Positions 1 to 9,596 of a stretch of 64,000 nucleotides of DNA are shown here, in pieces. Origin of the DNA: Alicyclobacillus suci (GTDB lineage Bacteria > Bacillota > Bacilli > Alicyclobacillales > Alicyclobacillaceae). Both the position numbers and the translations under genes were made by a program. The stretch covers positions 124,001-188,000 of the forward strand of contig NZ_JAFMTW010000001.1 in assembly GCF_017329615.1 (NCBI RefSeq), read 5' to 3'. Position 1 is the stretch's first letter; each line of letters starts with the position of its first letter. The notes below the pieces were generated by a model. That model saw nothing but the letters and a program-made list of their open reading frames with translations, had not been told where the DNA came from and did not search any database.

Positions 1-198
1 GGCCATCATCAGATCTCGGGTTGACGGTTTCGATTTCGTTCCATTCATCCACATATATGGAAGCATCGCCATCGGCGTGACGTACTCCCGCCGCTGCGGT
101 ATATGGAGACGGATGGTTAAATCTTTGGTGCGAAACCGCGTGTGCGGTAAAAAATGGACATTAATACGCCCAGCTTGTCGCGTTATAAAATTCGCCAA
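1..198 (-). CDS. YfmF-like M16 family peptidase, N-terminal part (cut by window edge)
   Basis: Only the first 66 codons lie in the window; the frame stays open through base 1. The reading contains INVHFLPHTRFRTKDL, then TPMAMLPYMWMNGT and KPSTRDL. This matches the beginning of YfmF-type M16 peptidases (EF-P 5-aminopentanol modification-associated family), where a beta-strand and an ALLPYVL-SGT-YPST block follow each other. YfmF proteins are inactive-type M16 subunits that usually sit next to YfmH. A TTG start at 198 is chosen because a GGGAG ribosome site lies 8 nt upstream and it gives the usual N-terminal length; a GTG at 231 is the alternative. A TATAAT hexamer on the minus strand at 237-232 could be a -10 element. 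Family assignment rests on this short N-terminal block only. Confidence 0.62.
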   Translation of the reverse strand, partial: MANFITRQAGRINVHFLPHTRFRTKDLTIRLHIPQRREYVTPMAMLPYMWMNGTKSKPSTRDLMMA

Positions 199-313
199 AA
201 TACCAACTCCCACGTAAGGGTCATCTTCCACATTATACCCAAACAAGACAGCCTGGATGTGGTATAGTTGAGCGTAAGCTTCAAGAATGAATGTCATCTT
301 TCAGGTGTGTGTG

Positions 314-1324
314 ATGTCAGAGTATCGATTACAGTGGGTGCGCCGCCTTGCGCGCCTAGAAGTGTATGAAATCGCGAGCATTTTCATGCTCCTTGCGCTG
401 TTCGCCGTATTTGTCGCATGCCCAGAGAGAATTCAGCACGTCCTTGGCTTTACAGCCATCGCCAATCCCTTGGGGTCCAATATCTTGACCGTCTTGTTGC
501 GAGGGGTCACTTGGTTTTATGTCGCGTTCGCGTTGGCCTTTGCTGGCTGTGTGTATATGACGCGCAGGCAAACCGACTCCGTCGCCAGCGGGCTCCATCG
601 ATACGCCCGCGTCGCTTTAAGTTTCCTCGCGGTGCTTGTCGTCTTTGATATTATCAATTTTTACATCGCCGTGTTTAACCCGTATGACCACGATGCGCTC
701 CTGCTTCATCTCGACACACAGCTATTTGGCGCGACACCTTCACACTGGTTTGACCGAGTGACGTGTTTGCCACTGACGCTGTTGTTCTGCGGAGCGTACG
801 CATCCTGGTTCATCATGACGTATTTGACGGTCTTCATCATGGGGTGCCGTAGTGAGCAGGCGTTACGCGAATACGTCACCGCAGCCCTCTTGGCGTTTTA
901 TATCGGATATAGCACATATTTTTTCGTACCGGCCATCGGCCCAGAGTTTACGACACATTACCAACACAGTATCGGCCCGCTGCTGAAACTCGTGGATGGC
1001 GAAGGTCCATTTCTCAGCCGTGACTGCTTCCCCAGTTTGCACACGGGGCTGGCGATAGTCATGCTCATTCATGCATGGCGACACGCCCACAAACTGTTCT
1101 GGTTTTATGCGGTCGACATCGCGCTCATCATTCTTTCAACGATGTACCTGCGCGTACACTACGGCGTTGATTTGATTGCAGGTGCCGCACTCGCCGTTGC
1201 AGTGTCCGAGCTAGCGCCCGCGCTGACTACTTGGTGGGAGGAATCGCGTGAACGCATGTTGGCACATACGGCCTATCGAGACCGCCCCACCCATATTCAC
1301 GATGGCGTATCCGAGTGGGTCTGA
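314..1324 (+). CDS. PAP2-superfamily (Aur1/Ipt1-like) membrane phosphatase
   Basis: About 336 aa with at least six hydrophobic segments. The C-terminal half carries the PAP2 signature: a CFPSLHTGLA block (motif 2, SxxH, around residue 245) and a YLRVHYGVDLIAG block (motif 3, catalytic His and Asp, around residue 285). The spacing and the N-terminal membrane segments resemble the inositolphosphotransferase/Aur1-like branch rather than the short BcrC type. It probably hydrolyses or transfers a lipid phosphate at the membrane; the substrate cannot be read from sequence. An upstream ATG at 287 is in frame, but the ATG at 314 has an AGG ribosome site 8 nt upstream and is preferred. The gene stands alone, divergent from the yfmF-like gene. 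Confidence 0.78.
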   Translation: MSEYRLQWVRRLARLEVYEIASIFMLLALFAVFVACPERIQHVLGFTAIANPLGSNILTVLLRGVTWFYVAFALAFAGCVYMTRRQTDSVASGLHRYARVALSFLAVLVVFDIINFYIAVFNPYDHDALLLHLDTQLFGATPSHWFDRVTCLPLTLLFCGAYASWFIMTYLTVFIMGCRSEQALREYVTAALLAFYIGYSTYFFVPAIGPEFTTHYQHSIGPLLKLVDGEGPFLSRDCFPSLHTGLAIVMLIHAWRHAHKLFWFYAVDIALIILSTMYLRVHYGVDLIAGAALAVAVSELAPALTTWWEESRERMLAHTAYRDRPTHIHDGVSEWV

Positions 1325-1420
1325 AGCATGCTCATCAGGTAGTGCTTGCACCACGTAGAATCATTGGTATATGATATAAAAAGTATAGAAATAGCGATGG
1401 CTTGTAAGGAGGAGTTTCCG

Positions 1421-1657
1421 TTGGCATTTGTTATCGCCTCCGCTTGCGTGGGTGCCAAGCACGGGGACTGCGTTGAAACCTGTCCTGTGGATGCCATCCA
1501 CGAGGGTGAAGACCAGTTCTATATTGACCCTGACCTTTGCATCGACTGCGGCGCCTGCGAAGCCGTGTGTCCGGTGTCTGCTATTTTCCAGGAAGATTTT
1601 CTGCCAGAAGAGGAACACGAGTACATCGAAAAGAATCGTGCCTTCTTCCAAAAGTAG
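1421..1657 (+). CDS. 4Fe-4S dicluster-type ferredoxin
   Basis: A 78-aa ferredoxin. The N-terminal cysteine set is ASACVGAKHGDCVETCPVDAI and the second set is CIDCGACEAVCPVSAI. This gives the pattern of the 7Fe/8Fe bacterial ferredoxins (FdxA type), followed by an acidic C-terminal tail. It transfers low-potential electrons in the cytoplasm; no partner gene is adjacent. The start is taken as TTG at 1421 because AAGGAGGAG lies just upstream, and the protein then begins (M)AFVIASACV, the normal length for the family. An in-frame ATG at 1346 would add 25 residues without homology. A strong hairpin terminator follows directly. Confidence 0.9.
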   Translation: MAFVIASACVGAKHGDCVETCPVDAIHEGEDQFYIDPDLCIDCGACEAVCPVSAIFQEDFLPEEEHEYIEKNRAFFQK

Positions 1658-1680
1658 TTGTGCTTTCGTTTTTATCTACA

Positions 1681-1714
1681 AAAGGGATGTCCGTATACAC
1701 GGCATCCCTTTTTT
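1681..1714 (+). terminator. Rho-independent terminator after the ferredoxin gene
   Basis: AAGGGATG pairs with CATCCCTT, with an inner CCGTATACACGG hairpin, followed by a T run on the plus strand. T residues after the reverse stem suggest it can also work for the convergent MFS gene. Confidence 0.85.
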
Positions 1715-1818
1715 AACATTTCTTACATCCCCTATCATATGCACAACACGAATCCTATCCAGAACATGACGCTGAACCGCACAGCGCTCCCCAACTGCAG
1801 CGCTGGTCTACAACCGCG

Positions 1819-3114
1819 TCACGACATGGGATTAAGTCGTTTATTCGCCGTCTTACGCTCACCTTCAGCCAACTGCGCTCGGCGCTTCCCCTTTGGCGTC
1901 TGCGGACGCGATTTACGGATATTCGGAAGAAGAACGGCCCAGGCGCCAAGTTGCACAAGGCCGAGCGCAAACGATAAGCCCTGCAACTTACCCAGGTGAT
2001 TCGGCGACTCGTTGACGCACAACGTCAAGAACAGCACGACGCCAATCACCCGTCCCAAGTTCTCAAACCACTCGCGAACGATAATGAACGTCGTAGCGGG
2101 TGTGTCATCGCTGACGCTTTCGTCGATGCCGTCGTACACATACCCCTGCAGTGGCACCATGAAAAACGGAAGCGCCGCCGCCGTCAGGCTGCCGTAAATG
2201 ACGATAGTTGGCGTGTGAATCGGAAACAGAAACAACACCGCTGCCACGCTCATGCCGATGCTGCCGATGCCTATGAGGCGGGATCGATATGTTGCCGAAA
2301 GCCGCCCCGCCAAATAAAACGCCAAGAAGGAAAGTCCTCCCTGTAGAAGCAGAAATACGCCTAATTTCATCTCGCTGCCGGTGGCGACATAGACCAGCAA
2401 GCCAATCAGGAACATAAATACGCCTTCGCGCAGACCATAAATGGAGGAAGCGGCCATCAACCTAAGCCACGACGACTTGCGCAATGCTTGTACGCCGCGG
2501 ATTAAATGAAGGCGCGGAAGGGGGTCACTGCGCAAATGAAAGCTAAAAAATGTCGCACCTAGAAACAAGACGAAGGAAATCCCAAACACGATATGATAGC
2601 CACTCAACCCGCCGAGAAACACGTCTTCCCGACTGATTAAGACGCCCGCGATGGGGGGTGCGACGACGCTCGCCATCGATGTAATGACCCCGTGTGTCCC
2701 AAAAAACGGCTCGTGACCGCCCTTATCTGTATACTCAACGCTTAACACGTCAAATGCGAGCCAATAAAAACCTGCCGCGAGCCCCATTAAAATACCCAGT
2801 GCGAACGGCATTCGAGCCGCTCTTTCGCCGACAATCAGCGTGACTGCGTAAAACAGCGCGTGCAGCCCAATTCCAATGCGCAGCGCCATCGCCGTCGACG
2901 TGTGTTGCGCAACAACAGCTGCCAACACAAAGGTGAACGGCAACAAGAGGAAAATCGGAAGATTGTACCAGGCAATGGCGGTAAAGCTGTGATCGACCTT
3001 AAATACGAAAATATTAACAAACGTATTCGAAAGACTAATCGACAAGTGGAACAAACCACTGACGACCAACAACCACCATGCCATTCTCGGTAGGTGGGAA
3101 CCGTGTTTGCTCAT
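1819..3114 (-). CDS. MFS transporter (YqgE-like), downstream of pbpA
   Basis: A 431-aa polytopic protein with about twelve hydrophobic segments and an MFS-like layout, ending in a basic Arg/Lys-rich tail. A perfect AGGAGGTGA site precedes the ATG at 3114. It follows the penicillin-binding protein gene by 67 bp in the same direction. This reproduces the Bacillus pbpA-yqgE neighbourhood in reversed gene order, which is the main reason to compare it with YqgE. The substrate is unknown; the context suggests a role linked to the cell envelope, but this is inference. No truncation is seen. Confidence 0.75.
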   Translation of the reverse strand: MSKHGSHLPRMAWWLLVVSGLFHLSISLSNTFVNIFVFKVDHSFTAIAWYNLPIFLLLPFTFVLAAVVAQHTSTAMALRIGIGLHALFYAVTLIVGERAARMPFALGILMGLAAGFYWLAFDVLSVEYTDKGGHEPFFGTHGVITSMASVVAPPIAGVLISREDVFLGGLSGYHIVFGISFVLFLGATFFSFHLRSDPLPRLHLIRGVQALRKSSWLRLMAASSIYGLREGVFMFLIGLLVYVATGSEMKLGVFLLLQGGLSFLAFYLAGRLSATYRSRLIGIGSIGMSVAAVLFLFPIHTPTIVIYGSLTAAALPFFMVPLQGYVYDGIDESVSDDTPATTFIIVREWFENLGRVIGVVLFLTLCVNESPNHLGKLQGLSFALGLVQLGAWAVLLPNIRKSRPQTPKGKRRAQLAEGERKTANKRLNPMS

Positions 3115-3181
3115 ATGTTCACCTCCTGCCGAAGATTACACGGTATGCGGATAGCTTGCCCGAGAATCGACCAGACAGTCC

Positions 3182-5200
3182 TCACGGACCAAATTGCGTG
3201 CAGCGGGCTGCGGGAGAGCCGAACCAATTGGCCAAGGCGCGCGCCTTCTCCTTTGGCGTTTGCCGCTGTTGTGCAAAATAGGCGTCAAGCAATTTTCGCG
3301 CGAGTGGTACCGCAACGTCACTCGACTCACCTCCGCCCGGCACCATCACGGCCAAGGCGACCTCCGGGTGGACCACGGGTGCGTACGCAATAAACAGGGA
3401 AATATCGGTCTTTTTTCCCCATTGACTGACTTCTGCAGTTCCCGTTTTACCTGCGACGGAATACGGTGCGCCTTGAAATGCGCGATACGCCGTACCGCCC
3501 GGCTGATGGGTCACCTTGTACATCCCATACTTCACGGCGCGCAACTGGTCCGCCGGAATGTGCACGCGACTGACGACCTCTGGCTGCGCTTGGCGAATGA
3601 CGCGCTTGCCGTCGGCTGACAGCACCGCATCCAGTACGTGCGGCTTGTACCGTACGCCGTCATTCGCGATGGTCATCGCGTACACGGCCAATTGCAGCGG
3701 TGTGAATTCTTGCATTTGCCCAATCGCCGCAAAAGCATTGTCGTAAAGAAGTCCGGCATTGGGCACCCGGTGTTGTTGTTTCAACGCCTGCTCCGAGGCC
3801 ACTAAGTCATAGCGAACAATCGAATGATGTACAGAGTCGTTCGCGTAAAACCGCCCACTCGCTTCACCCGGCAAATCGATACCCGTCTTGGGGCCCAGTC
3901 CAAACTTCCACTCCCAGTCCAACATCTGATTCAACCCACGAATCCGATCCCGCTGATTCCAACTACTCAGCGACGCCCCGCGCGGGAGACCGCCGTACCA
4001 ATTAGCCATCCACATGCCGACCTGATACATATAGGTGTCACACGACGTCTGAATCGCCGTCGCCACGTCGACCGACCCGTGCCCGCCAGGCATCCAGTCG
4101 TGTGCCTCATAGGTCCCGACCATCAACTTTCCATTATCTTGAATCCGCGTATACGGCGTAATCACCCCACTGTTCATCGCCGCCAACAAATTGACTGGCT
4201 TGACCGTACTGCCGGGATACCGCGGGCTCGTCAGCGTGTGGTTGATAATTGGGGTCAACCGGGTATTTTCGATGTACGACCGGTGTTTTTGATATTCCGT
4301 GCTTTGAATAAACCAATTTGGGTTGTAATACGGGTAACTGACCATCGCCAAGACCCCACCCGTCTTGGCGTCGAGCATTACGGCTTCGGCGTCCGTGGGG
4401 TCGATATGATGCGCGTTGCGGACCGCTTCCAGTTGGTTCATGACGAGCGTTTGCGCCTTCGCTTGGAGGGCCGCATCCAGCGTCAAGCGAAGACTCTGCC
4501 CAGGTGTCGGTGATGGGTTCAGGCCAAAGGCCTTGATGGGTACGCCTGCACTGTTTACCTGCCACGTCCGATAGCCCGGTTTCCCTTGCAGAATCGACTC
4601 ATACTGACGCTCCACACCCGTGATACCCACCCTTTGCTCTGGCAGATATTTCGCCTTTCGGTACATCTCCGCCTCGCTGGCAGGTTGCGGTTGAATGTAA
4701 CCTATCAGGTGCCCCCCGAGACTTCCAAACGGATACACCCGCCGCACATCTTCCACACAGTGAATCCCCGGCAATTTGGACTGATGCTCGGCAATGTACG
4801 CAATTTGCGCCTTCGATGCGTTCTCAAACAACGAAACTTCCTTGTCCGCCGCATTCTGCTCCATTTTCTGCAGCAATGCCTCAGGGTGCATATGAAGAAC
4901 CGGCGCCAGTCGTTGGGCGAGCTGCGGGTACATATCGGGATGAACCCCAAACTTGCTCAGCACCACGCTCACCGACGGCGAGTTGTAGGCGAGCACGTGC
5001 ATATCCTTGTCATAAATCCACCCGCGTGTCGGCAATACGCCCAACCGCGTAGACAAGGTCTTCCCCACTTGCGCCCGAAACGATTTTCCACAAACCACAT
5101 CGAGGTAGCCTAAGCGAAGGATAAGACCGAGGATGGCCGCCACGACCATGGCATACACCCAGACCAGCCGCGAGCCGTGTGGATTCTCTTCCCATCGCAC
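3182..5200 (-). CDS. pbpA: class B penicillin-binding protein (transpeptidase)
   Basis: About 672 aa with one N-terminal membrane anchor (VWVYAMVVAAILGLIL), a dimerisation domain, and a C-terminal transpeptidase. The transpeptidase shows the three catalytic motifs: SxxK as STVK in PGSTVKPVN, SxN-like SCD in TSCDTYMY, and KTGT in VAGKTGTAEVS. It cross-links peptidoglycan outside the membrane; class B enzymes of this type act with a SEDS glycosyltransferase such as RodA. Length and gene order (next to a YqgE-like MFS gene) fit Bacillus PbpA (PBP2a). GTG at 5200 is preferred because a G-rich site lies just upstream; an in-frame start at 5254 overlaps the divergent endonuclease region. Confidence 0.85.
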   Translation of the reverse strand: MRWEENPHGSRLVWVYAMVVAAILGLILRLGYLDVVCGKSFRAQVGKTLSTRLGVLPTRGWIYDKDMHVLAYNSPSVSVVLSKFGVHPDMYPQLAQRLAPVLHMHPEALLQKMEQNAADKEVSLFENASKAQIAYIAEHQSKLPGIHCVEDVRRVYPFGSLGGHLIGYIQPQPASEAEMYRKAKYLPEQRVGITGVERQYESILQGKPGYRTWQVNSAGVPIKAFGLNPSPTPGQSLRLTLDAALQAKAQTLVMNQLEAVRNAHHIDPTDAEAVMLDAKTGGVLAMVSYPYYNPNWFIQSTEYQKHRSYIENTRLTPIINHTLTSPRYPGSTVKPVNLLAAMNSGVITPYTRIQDNGKLMVGTYEAHDWMPGGHGSVDVATAIQTSCDTYMYQVGMWMANWYGGLPRGASLSSWNQRDRIRGLNQMLDWEWKFGLGPKTGIDLPGEASGRFYANDSVHHSIVRYDLVASEQALKQQHRVPNAGLLYDNAFAAIGQMQEFTPLQLAVYAMTIANDGVRYKPHVLDAVLSADGKRVIRQAQPEVVSRVHIPADQLRAVKYGMYKVTHQPGGTAYRAFQGAPYSVAGKTGTAEVSQWGKKTDISLFIAYAPVVHPEVALAVMVPGGGESSDVAVPLARKLLDAYFAQQRQTPKEKARALANWFGSPAARCTQFGP

Positions 5201-5373
5201 GAAGCAACCCCCCAACCACGAATCTTTTCCCAGCTTTCCCAGCAAAAACGGCATTCATGTACACAAAAGAACGCCAAAAGACGCGCTCACAAATAGCGCT
5301 TCGCCGCACGGTGGAATGCTATGAACGACAAATGGGGTGTGCTACCATTGCAAAAGATGTGGAGGGATGTCCT

Positions 5374-6222
5374 GTGAAAGGGGAACACGACGAAATACTG
5401 CTTGGCGCCAACGTATCAATTGCCAAAACCGGATTACTCGCAGCCGTACAAGAAACGATTTCGTACGACGCGAACACCTTTATGATTTATACGCGCAGCA
5501 ATCGCGGCGGGAAAGCTCGCCCCATTGAAAACTTCCACCGCGACGAGGCGCTGGATTTGATGCGGACGCATCACATTGTCGATCCGGTCGTCCACCTCTC
5601 CTACCTGGTCAACTTGGCAAGCCCGAAACCGGAAACGCGTCAATACGGCCTCGACGTACTGCGCGAAGAAATCGGGCGCGTCGAGTACTTGGGATTCAAG
5701 TACATCGTAATGCACCCAGGCTCTCACGTGGGGGAAGGCGAAGCATTTGCCATCCGGCAAATCATCGACGGGCTCAACGAGATTCTCACCGGCGACGAAA
5801 ACTTGTACCTCTGCTTGGAGACCATGGCGGGCGATGGATCGAAAGTCGGCAACAGCCTCGAAGAGATTGCGCAAATCATCGACGGCGTCACCCATGAGGA
5901 CAAGCTCGCCGTCTGTATCGACACCTGCCATAATTACAGCTTCGGCTATGACGTGGTCAGCGACTTCGACAACTTCCTCGAGCAGTTTGACAAAACCATT
6001 GGCCTCGACCGTTTGAAAGTCGCCCATATCAACGACTCGAAGAACCCGTTTGCGTCGCGCAAAGACCGCCACGCAAACATCGGCGAAGGCAGCCTCGGCC
6101 TCGAAGCCATCAAGCGCATCGTACACCACGAAGCGCTTCGCGGCATCCCCCAAATCCTCGAGACGCCAGCCGGCAAGTACAAAGAGGAGATTGACATGCT
6201 GTTGAATCGACACGAGGAGTGA
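5374..6222 (+). CDS. nfo: deoxyribonuclease IV (AP endonuclease)
   Basis: 282 aa, the normal length for endonuclease IV. The metal-binding motifs of the TIM barrel are present in order: LGANVSIAKTGGL-type start (GANVSIA), HPGSHVGEG, CLETMAGDGSKVG, CIDTCHNYSFGYD and HINDSKNPFASRKDRHANIGEG. The enzyme cleaves 5' to abasic sites in base-excision repair using three zinc ions. The GTG at 5374 is chosen because GGAGGG precedes it; the open frame extends upstream to 5179 but that part has no homology and overlaps the pbpA promoter region. Divergent from pbpA. Confidence 0.94.
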   Translation: MKGEHDEILLGANVSIAKTGLLAAVQETISYDANTFMIYTRSNRGGKARPIENFHRDEALDLMRTHHIVDPVVHLSYLVNLASPKPETRQYGLDVLREEIGRVEYLGFKYIVMHPGSHVGEGEAFAIRQIIDGLNEILTGDENLYLCLETMAGDGSKVGNSLEEIAQIIDGVTHEDKLAVCIDTCHNYSFGYDVVSDFDNFLEQFDKTIGLDRLKVAHINDSKNPFASRKDRHANIGEGSLGLEAIKRIVHHEALRGIPQILETPAGKYKEEIDMLLNRHEE

Positions 6223-6331
6223 GCTGAAGTGGGCGGCCGGCGCGTGGGACAGCCGGATTGAGGTGGGGCGCGAATAGCGCAGATTTTCGACCTTATTGCT
6301 CTGCCTAGGCAGCAATGGCGGTAGCGTCAGA

Positions 6332-6356
6332 AATAAGGTTCATTTGGGACCTTATT
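6332..6356. repeat. AATAAGGT...ACCTTATT inverted repeat in a gene-free stretch
   Basis: Within 6223-6440 there is no gene. It holds an 8-bp inverted repeat (AATAAGGT / ACCTTATT, 9-base loop), and the word GACCTTATTG occurs twice (around 6289 and 6348), each followed by C/T-rich sequence. This looks like a small palindromic intergenic element of the REP kind, but copy number cannot be judged here. Confidence 0.45.
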
Positions 6357-6439
6357 GTTGCCCGAAGCACCTCAGAGACCGCGCGCCCCAGTTCCCCAGC
6401 CCAGCCTGCCATCCCTCAATCCCGCCGTCCGCCCCAACC

Positions 6440-6466
6440 AAAAGGAGGGCTCATAGGGCCCTCCCT
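6440..6466 (-). terminator. terminator of the fadNAE operon
   Basis: Read on the minus strand: AAGGGAGGGC, a short loop, then GCCCTCCTTTTGG. It lies 30 bp beyond the fadE stop codon. Confidence 0.8.
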
Positions 6467-6496
6467 TGCAAACGTCCATCCACGCATCGCTCCCCG

Positions 6497-8269
6497 TTAC
6501 GCCTGGTACTTTTCCGCCGCAATCACGCGCTGTGCAATTCGACGGTGAATCGCCACCGTGTTCACGGGTTGCACACGCGTCAGTTTGCGCAACATCGACA
6601 GCTGCGTCCGCAACATATCCCCTTCCGCGATGGAAGCGAGCAACGTTTTCGCCGTCTGTTCGACCATAGCGTAAGCCTTATCGGAAAATGCCACGGTCAT
6701 GTCAATTTTGTTCTCGGCGTCGTGGCCGGCCGCAATGGCTTTCTTCGTGCGTAGAATGGCGCTTTCCAGCACGTAGATCTGAATCGCGATGTCCGCGATG
6801 GCAGCTAAAGCCTCCTGCTCATCTTTGAGCTTCGTTTGATACGTCTGCACCGCCACGCCGCCGACGAAGAGAAAGATTTTCTTCATCATCTCGAGCATGT
6901 AGGTCTCGCGCTCAAGCGTATCCCAGTCGCCAGATGGCGGCGTCAATTGCATCAATTCGGCCTGCAGTTCCTGCGCCTTCTGGAGGAGCGGCAATTCGCC
7001 CTTCATGGCTTTGCGCAGGAGCGTGTTTGGAATGAGCATGCGGTTGATCTCGTTGGTCCCTTCAAAAATTCGATTGATGCGCGCGTCGCGATACATCCGT
7101 TCCATGCCGTAATCCTGGATAAATCCTGCGCCGCCGAAAATCTGCACGCCTTCGTCGACGACTTTGTCGAGCGCCTCCGAGCCGAAGACCTTGAGTACAG
7201 AACACTCGAGTGCGTATTCCGCAATGGCATCCGCCACGGCGTGGCCGTCGCTGGTGTCCACCGATTCAAGTGAGACATCGATGTCGCCTGTCGCGCGGTA
7301 ATTAGCGCTCTCGGTCACGAATGCCAGTGTATTCATCTCGGCAATTTTCTGCTGGATGAGCGGGAAACTAGTGATGGGCTTACCGAACTGTTTGCGGCTG
7401 TTGCCGTACACAACCGCGTGCTCGAGAGCGGCCTTCATTGCGCCCACGGCGCCCACGGCGAGTTTGTAGCGGCCAATATTGAGAATGTTGAAAGCAATGA
7501 CGTGCCCTCGCCCAATTTCACCGAGCAGATTTTCGACAGGCACTTTGGCGTCTTCGAGAATCAGTTGGCGCGTCGAGGACGCTTTAATGCCCATCTTCTT
7601 CTCTTCGACCCCCGTCGAAACGCCCGGGAAGTCCTTCTCCACAATAAAGGCGGAAAATTTGTCGCCATCGATTTTGGCGTAGACGACGAAGATGTCGGCA
7701 AATCCGGCATTGGTGATAAATTGCTTCGTGCCGTTGAGGATGTAATACTGGCCATCGGCGCTCAACGTCGCGGTGGTCTTGGCACCGAGTGCGTCAGATC
7801 CAGACCCCGGTTCCGTCAAGGCGTACGCCGACAGCCACTCGCCGCTAGCGAGTTTCGGCAAATACTTTTGCTTCTGAGCTTCCGTGCCAAAGAACACAAT
7901 GGGGAGGGAGCCGATGCCGACATGGGCACCGTGGCTTAACGCAAATGATCCGCCCCGCGACAAATACTCCGAAATCAACGCGCTCGTCGCCTTGTCGGCG
8001 CCAAGGCCCTCATACGCTTCTGGTACATCGGCGGCAAGAAGTCCCAAATCGCCTGCCTTGCGCAGGAGTTTCACCGTGAGCGCCCAGTCCTGGTGCTCCA
8101 ACTGTTCTTGCACAGGCAATATTTCGTGCTCGACGAACGCACGCGTCGTCTCAATAATCATCTGATGTTCCTGTGACAAATCTTCCGGCGTAAACACATT
8201 TTGCGGGTCTGTGTTCTCAATCAAATAAAACGCACCTCGCGCTGCAGTTCGGGACACATTCGTACTCAT
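6497..8269 (-). CDS. fadE: acyl-CoA dehydrogenase, long form
   Basis: 590 aa. The first about 390 residues are a standard acyl-CoA dehydrogenase: ALTEPGSGSDA (FAD/substrate contact), GRYKLAVGAVG, and the catalytic-base segment IFEGTNEINR. About 190 further residues form the C-terminal extension typical of Bacillus FadE (YusJ, 594 aa). It oxidises acyl-CoA to enoyl-CoA and passes electrons to ETF; etfA and etfB lie at 60-62 kb in this window. The ATG at 8269 follows AGGAGG at good spacing; the open frame upstream is not conserved-looking. It is the last gene of fadN-fadA-fadE, 107 bp after fadA. Confidence 0.93.
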   Translation of the reverse strand: MSTNVSRTAARGAFYLIENTDPQNVFTPEDLSQEHQMIIETTRAFVEHEILPVQEQLEHQDWALTVKLLRKAGDLGLLAADVPEAYEGLGADKATSALISEYLSRGGSFALSHGAHVGIGSLPIVFFGTEAQKQKYLPKLASGEWLSAYALTEPGSGSDALGAKTTATLSADGQYYILNGTKQFITNAGFADIFVVYAKIDGDKFSAFIVEKDFPGVSTGVEEKKMGIKASSTRQLILEDAKVPVENLLGEIGRGHVIAFNILNIGRYKLAVGAVGAMKAALEHAVVYGNSRKQFGKPITSFPLIQQKIAEMNTLAFVTESANYRATGDIDVSLESVDTSDGHAVADAIAEYALECSVLKVFGSEALDKVVDEGVQIFGGAGFIQDYGMERMYRDARINRIFEGTNEINRMLIPNTLLRKAMKGELPLLQKAQELQAELMQLTPPSGDWDTLERETYMLEMMKKIFLFVGGVAVQTYQTKLKDEQEALAAIADIAIQIYVLESAILRTKKAIAAGHDAENKIDMTVAFSDKAYAMVEQTAKTLLASIAEGDMLRTQLSMLRKLTRVQPVNTVAIHRRIAQRVIAAEKYQA

Positions 8270-8376
8270 GTCAATTCCTCCTATCCTCGTCTCGCGCGGC
8301 ACCCGCTCAAACGACGCAGGTGGCGCGAAGCATTCCAAGTTACGCGGGGCGCCCAGGTTACCGCAGACGCCGCGCG

Positions 8377-9558
8377 TTATGCGAGGCGCTCAAAGATACC
8401 TGCCGCGCCCATGCCACCGCCGATACACATCGTCACCAAGCCGTAGCGAGCCTGACGCCGCATCATTTCATACACAAGGCTAACTGTCAGGCGTGCACCA
8501 GTGCAGCCCAGTGGATGACCCAACGCAATCGCGCCGCCGTTGACGTTGACCCTTTCGTCGTCCAATTCGAGACCGCGAATGACCTGAATCGCCTGTGCGG
8601 CAAATGCTTCGTTCAGTTCGATAAGGTCGAGGTCGGACTTCGTCAAACCCGCGAGGCGAAGGGCTTTTGGTACCGCGGCGACCGGGCCGACGCCCATGAT
8701 GTCGGGATCAACCCCGGCAACAGCGAAACTGCGGAAGGCCGCCAATGGCTTAAGCCCCAATTGCGCGGCTCTATCCGCGGACATCAGAAGCACAGCCGCT
8801 GCCCCGTCGTTGGTCTGCGACGAATTGCCCGCTGTCACCGTCCCGTTGAGAGCAAACGCCGGACGAAGTTTCGCCAGCGCCGCCATGGACGTGTCGCGAC
8901 GGACCCCTTCGTCGGTATCAAACAACACCGTCTCGCGCACCACTCGGCCAGATGAATCAAAGGAAACCCGCTCTATGGGCACAGGTACGATTTCATCTTT
9001 AAACTTGCCGCCATCGATAGCAGCCGCCGCGCGCGCGTGACTGCGGACGGCAAACTGATCCTGGTCTTCGCGGGTGACGCCGAAGCGCGCCGCCACGCGT
9101 TCCGCCGTGTGGCCCATACTCATATAAGCCGAAGGCATTTGCTCGACGAGCGTTGGATTCGGGGACAGATTAAAACCGACCATCGGAACCATACTCATCG
9201 ACTCGACGCCACCCGCAATAACGACATCGGCCATGCCAGTCATAATCTGTTGCGCTGCCATGGAAATGGCCTGTAGCCCAGAACTGCAAAAACGGTTGAC
9301 CGTGATGCCAGGCACGCTCGTCGGCAGTCCAGCGCGTAACGCCACGATGCGCCCGACGTTCATCCCCTGCTCCGCCTCTGGCATCGCGCACCCCATCACG
9401 ACGTCTTCAATTTCCTCCTTCGCGACTTGCGGTGCGCGCTTGAGCAATTCCTCAATGACGAGCGCACCCAAATCGTCAGGCCGGGTGTGGCGCAAACTAC
9501 CCTTGCCCGCCTTTCCAATTGGCGTCCGCGCCGCAGCGACAATGACTGCTTCCTTCAC
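8377..9558 (-). CDS. fadA: acetyl-CoA acyltransferase (3-ketoacyl-CoA thiolase)
   Basis: 393 aa thiolase. The nucleophilic Cys is in [12 protein letters not shown] (about residue 92). The C-terminal catalytic His and Cys are in [12 protein letters not shown] and [12 protein letters not shown]. It performs the thiolytic last step of beta-oxidation in the cytoplasm. The start is GTG at 9558, behind AAAGGAGG; this gives the family's usual [16 protein letters not shown] start. It sits 38 bp after fadN in the same operon, as in Bacillus fadNAE. Confidence 0.94.
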   Translation of the reverse strand: MKEAVIVAAARTPIGKAGKGSLRHTRPDDLGALVIEELLKRAPQVAKEEIEDVVMGCAMPEAEQGMNVGRIVALRAGLPTSVPGITVNRFCSSGLQAISMAAQQIMTGMADVVIAGGVESMSMVPMVGFNLSPNPTLVEQMPSAYMSMGHTAERVAARFGVTREDQDQFAVRSHARAAAAIDGGKFKDEIVPVPIERVSFDSSGRVVRETVLFDTDEGVRRDTSMAALAKLRPAFALNGTVTAGNSSQTNDGAAAVLLMSADRAAQLGLKPLAAFRSFAVAGVDPDIMGVGPVAAVPKALRLAGLTKSDLDLIELNEAFAAQAIQVIRGLELDDERVNVNGGAIALGHPLGCTGARLTVSLVYEMMRRQARYGLVTMCIGGGMGAAGIFERLA

Positions 9559-9596
9559 ACGAGTTCCTCCTTTACAAAAACCGTCTACGTGACCCG

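Noticed and set aside
5434..6315. Long open frame antisense to nfo
   Set aside because: It mirrors the codon structure of the well-supported endonuclease IV gene and has no family resemblance.
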